Of a stretch of 64,000 bases of DNA, positions 61,495-64,000 are shown piece by piece. Source of the DNA: Candidatus Syntrophopropionicum ammoniitolerans (GTDB taxonomy: Bacteria; Bacillota; Desulfotomaculia; Desulfotomaculales; Pelotomaculaceae); the NCBI GenBank assembly GCA_013201395.1, contig JABMJD010000008.1, positions 20,921-84,920 of the forward strand, written 5' to 3'. The notes under the pieces are model-generated. The model worked only from the letters and a program-made list of their open reading frames with translations, was not told where the DNA came from and searched no databases. The position numbers were made by a program, and so were the translations under genes. Position 1 is the stretch's first letter. Each line of letters opens with the position of its first letter.

Positions 61495-64000
61495 ATGTCC
61501 ACCAAACCAGAATTGCTGGCCCCGGCCGGTAGTTGGGAATCCCTGGTGGCGGCTGTGGAGAATGGAGCAGATGCCGTCTACCTGGGCGGCAAAAATTTTA
61601 ACGCCCGCCAGTCGGCAGGTAACTTTGACAACCAGGAAATCATCAGGGCTATAGACTATGCCCATGTCCGGGGATGCAAGGTTTATATCACTGTTAATAT
61701 CCTCCTTACCGATAGGGAATTGCAACAGGCCCTGGAGTTCCTGCATTTCCTGCAATGCAATGATGCCGATGGTGTGATTATCCAGGACCTGGGCCTTTTG
61801 AAACTGGCCCGGCAGGTTATTCCCGAATTGCGGCTGCATGCCAGTACCCAGATGACAGTACATAACCTGCCCGCGGCACTGGCGCTAAAAGAAGCCGGCA
61901 TAAAACGCATCGTACTGGCCAGGGAGCTCTCCCTGGAAGCTGCCGGCGCCATTGTAGACCAATCGGGAGTTGAAATTGAGGTGTTCATCCACGGTGCTCT
62001 GTGTGTTTGTTATTCGGGTCAATGCCTGATGTCCAGCCTAATAGGCGGCCGTAGCGGTAATAGGGGTCGTTGTGCCCAGCCCTGCCGCCTGCCTTACGAA
62101 ATGGTTGACAGGGGCGGCCGGCCTGTGACTGACTCCGGGGTGGCCGGTAAATACCTATTAAGCCCACGAGATTTGAATATGAGCGAACATTTGCCTGATT
62201 TGATTCGCTCCGGTATAACTTCTTTTAAAATTGAGGGCAGAATGAAAAGGCCGGAATATGTAGCCACTGTGATCAGGATTTACCGTGGTTTACTGGATCG
62301 GGCTGCCTCTGGTGGTGAGTTTTATGTTACCCCGGATGAAACCAGGGAGCTGATCCAGGTATTTAACCGGGATTTTACCACCGGCTATTTTTATGGGCGG
62401 CCGGGGCCGGATTTAATGAGCTATAAACGGCCTAACAACCGGGGGCTGTTTTTGGGTCGGGTCAAAGGGTTTAACAAAAAGCTAAAATTAACGGAAATAT
62501 CTCTAGAGGAACCACTGCGGGTTGGGGATGGGATTGAAACCTGGGTCACAGCAGGGGGCCGGAAAGCCGGGGAGGTAAAACGTCTATTTGTAAGCGGTCG
62601 ATCCGTGGGCGACGCACCAGCGGGGGCTATTGTGCAACTGGATGCTCCCGGTCGTGTTTTCCCCGGAGACCGGGTTTTTAAAACCCATGATGCTGCCTTG
62701 ATGGAAAAAGCCCGGGCCAGTTTTGCCTCGCCGCGGAAGCAAAAAAAGATTCCCCTGGCCTTCAGGGTCTATGCCCGGCTGGGGGAACCCCTCCAAATAG
62801 AAGTGGAGGACGGGGATGGCAATAGGGGAAAAGCAAAGTCAGTTAGTCCCGCCCAACAGGCCTTAAACCGTCCTCTGACAGATGAATACCTTTTAAAGCA
62901 GCTATCCAGGTTAGGGAATACACCATTTACCATTTCCAAACTGAAATTAGATCTGATCGGCGACCTGATGATCCCCGTCAGTGACATAAATGAAACCAGA
63001 AGAGAAGCCCTTTCCCGTTTGGAGGAAAAAAGGATGGTTGTTTTTGGGCATAAACCGGTGGAACAGGAAGTCTTCCAGCGCCGTCTGGCTGCTGCCACAT
63101 CCGGAATTACGGCTGCGGAAGGTGTGGGGCAAGAGCCGTTGTTGTCAGTGACGGTGACGGATTTGGCTTCCCTCAAGGCTGCAGTGGCAGCAGGGGCCGG
63201 ACTGATCTATTTTGGGGGTGAACAGTTTCATTCCAAAGGTGTGAATTCGATTGAACAGATCCTGGAAGCAGGCAAAATCTGTGCTGCCGCCGGTGTGCTT
63301 TTTGTTTTATCTTCCTCCCGCATTTTACAAGATAATGAGCTGGATAAATTTTGCCGGCACCTGGAAAAGGTGTCAAAGGGGCATCTGGATGGGGTCCAGG
63401 CAGGAAACCTGGGCCTGATTAGGAGGCTGCGGGATGTTACCGATAAGCCTATATATGCTGATTTTTCATTAAACGTCTTTAACAAAGCCTCTGCGGCCTT
63501 CTTAAAGGAACATGGGGTAAGCCGGATCACCCTGTCTGCTGAACTTACCCTGGAGCAGATCAGGGGTATTGTACCGGCCCTACCATTACCGGCTGAGGCA
63601 ATTGTGCATGGTGCACTACCATTGATGGTTTCGGAATATTGTGCCACCGGTTGCCTGGTAGGCGGGGAAAAGCCGGGAAGCTGTCCGGGCCCCTGCCGCC
63701 GATCCCAAAGTGGCCTAAAAGATAGAAAAGGCATCATATTTCCGGTTGAACAAGATCAATACTGCCGTATGCACATATTTAACTCCCAGGACCTTTGTCT
63801 TATTGAAGAGGCCACCGTAATCGCCGGAACGGGGGTAGCGGCGTTGCGTATTGAGGCCAGGAACCAGGGGCATGGTTATGTCCGGGACACTGTGGGGGCC
63901 TACCGTACCGTCCTGGACGGATTAGGCCGGAATATACCTGCGCTCAAGGAAGGCCTGGCCAAACACAGTCCTCAGGGACTGACAAAGGGACATTACTACC
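61495..64000 (+). CDS. Peptidase U32-family protein (3' end outside window)
   Basis: At least 835 codons, no stop before the window end. KPELLAPAGSWESLVAAVEN and GADAVYLGGKNFNAR start it; the U32 signature is EVFIHGALCVCYSGQCLMSS followed by SGNRGRCAQPCRLPYE, the usual Cys set. A second half from ~540 repeats a related fold (ATDLASL-like VTDLASLKAAVAAGAGLIYFGG; YCATGCLVGG, CPGPCRRS). This is the long DUF3656-containing form, related to YhbU/RlhA-type RNA hydroxylases, so an RNA-modification role is as likely as proteolysis. ATG 61495 after AAGGAG. Confidence 0.9.
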   Translation, partial: MSTKPELLAPAGSWESLVAAVENGADAVYLGGKNFNARQSAGNFDNQEIIRAIDYAHVRGCKVYITVNILLTDRELQQALEFLHFLQCNDADGVIIQDLGLLKLARQVIPELRLHASTQMTVHNLPAALALKEAGIKRIVLARELSLEAAGAIVDQSGVEIEVFIHGALCVCYSGQCLMSSLIGGRSGNRGRCAQPCRLPYEMVDRGGRPVTDSGVAGKYLLSPRDLNMSEHLPDLIRSGITSFKIEGRMKRPEYVATVIRIYRGLLDRAASGGEFYVTPDETRELIQVFNRDFTTGYFYGRPGPDLMSYKRPNNRGLFLGRVKGFNKKLKLTEISLEEPLRVGDGIETWVTAGGRKAGEVKRLFVSGRSVGDAPAGAIVQLDAPGRVFPGDRVFKTHDAALMEKARASFASPRKQKKIPLAFRVYARLGEPLQIEVEDGDGNRGKAKSVSPAQQALNRPLTDEYLLKQLSRLGNTPFTISKLKLDLIGDLMIPVSDINETRREALSRLEEKRMVVFGHKPVEQEVFQRRLAAATSGITAAEGVGQEPLLSVTVTDLASLKAAVAAGAGLIYFGGEQFHSKGVNSIEQILEAGKICAAAGVLFVLSSSRILQDNELDKFCRHLEKVSKGHLDGVQAGNLGLIRRLRDVTDKPIYADFSLNVFNKASAAFLKEHGVSRITLSAELTLEQIRGIVPALPLPAEAIVHGALPLMVSEYCATGCLVGGEKPGSCPGPCRRSQSGLKDRKGIIFPVEQDQYCRMHIFNSQDLCLIEEATVIAGTGVAALRIEARNQGHGYVRDTVGAYRTVLDGLGRNIPALKEGLAKHSPQGLTKGHYY

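Overview
The window reads as chromosomal DNA of an endospore-forming, flagellated Clostridia-type Firmicute, most like the Peptococcaceae (Desulfotomaculum/Pelotomaculum relatives). The pointers are spore genes (YtaF, YtxC, a SleB-type hydrolase, a DacF-like carboxypeptidase, collagen-like spore-surface proteins), a B. subtilis-like order polA-mutM-ytaF-coaE and ytxC-thrS-infC-rpmI-rplT, T-box leaders, many TTG/GTG starts and strong G-rich ribosome binding sites. The species assignment is inference.

Layout. 1-11.7 kb: the 3' part of a large flagellar operon on the plus strand: export gate (fliP, fliQ, fliR, flhB, flhA), placement and number control (flhF, flhG), sigma-28, two rod/hook proteins (flgF, flgG) and the switch proteins fliM and fliY. 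11.7-14.6 kb: a convergent lytic transglycosylase, an orphan Cys-rich small protein, a HAD phosphatase and a ribbon-helix-helix protein. 14.9-18.1 kb: a glycine-betaine-type ABC importer with a perfect 33-nt palindrome between the binding-protein and ATPase genes. 18.1-20.9 kb (minus): an unknown protein, a MoxR ATPase and a VWA/metallopeptidase-like protein. 21.2-25.4 kb: menA, a membrane acyltransferase without a normal start codon, an iron-sulfur-flavoprotein-like reductase and an HD-GYP protein.

25.4-30.9 kb is the most distinctive block: two convergent collagen-like genes (84 and 53 Gly-X-Y triplets) that share one bidirectional terminator, followed by two tandem, duplicated TPR-type family 2 glycosyltransferases. 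It looks like a self-contained module for glycosylated collagen-like filaments on the spore surface (BclA-like exosporium nap). 31-40.4 kb: tRNA-Leu, a phospholipase-C-like protein, phosphatidylethanolamine synthesis (psd-pssA), a SleB-type hydrolase, and on the minus strand polA-mutM-ytaF-coaE-transglycosylase. 40.6-46.2 kb: an S41 protease, an orphan HTH protein, DedA, a DacF-like carboxypeptidase, tRNA-Val and a small orphan.

46.5-59.1 kb: translation and DNA repair: ytxC, a T-box with thrS, an L20-type leader with infC (apparent AUU start), rpmI and rplT, a SpoU-family rRNA methyltransferase, a tiny yqzL, a T-box with pheS-pheT, zapA, polX and 3-methyladenine DNA glycosylase. 59.1-60.5 kb: a tandem array of a composite dispersed repeat, also present once at 33.5-33.8 kb, with a conserved 104-nt core, two kinds of heptamer arrays and a REP-like GGGGACA/TGTCCCC palindrome. 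60.5-64 kb: a NIF3-like protein and a U32 peptidase-family protein that runs off the window end.

No CRISPR array, transposase or phage module was seen.
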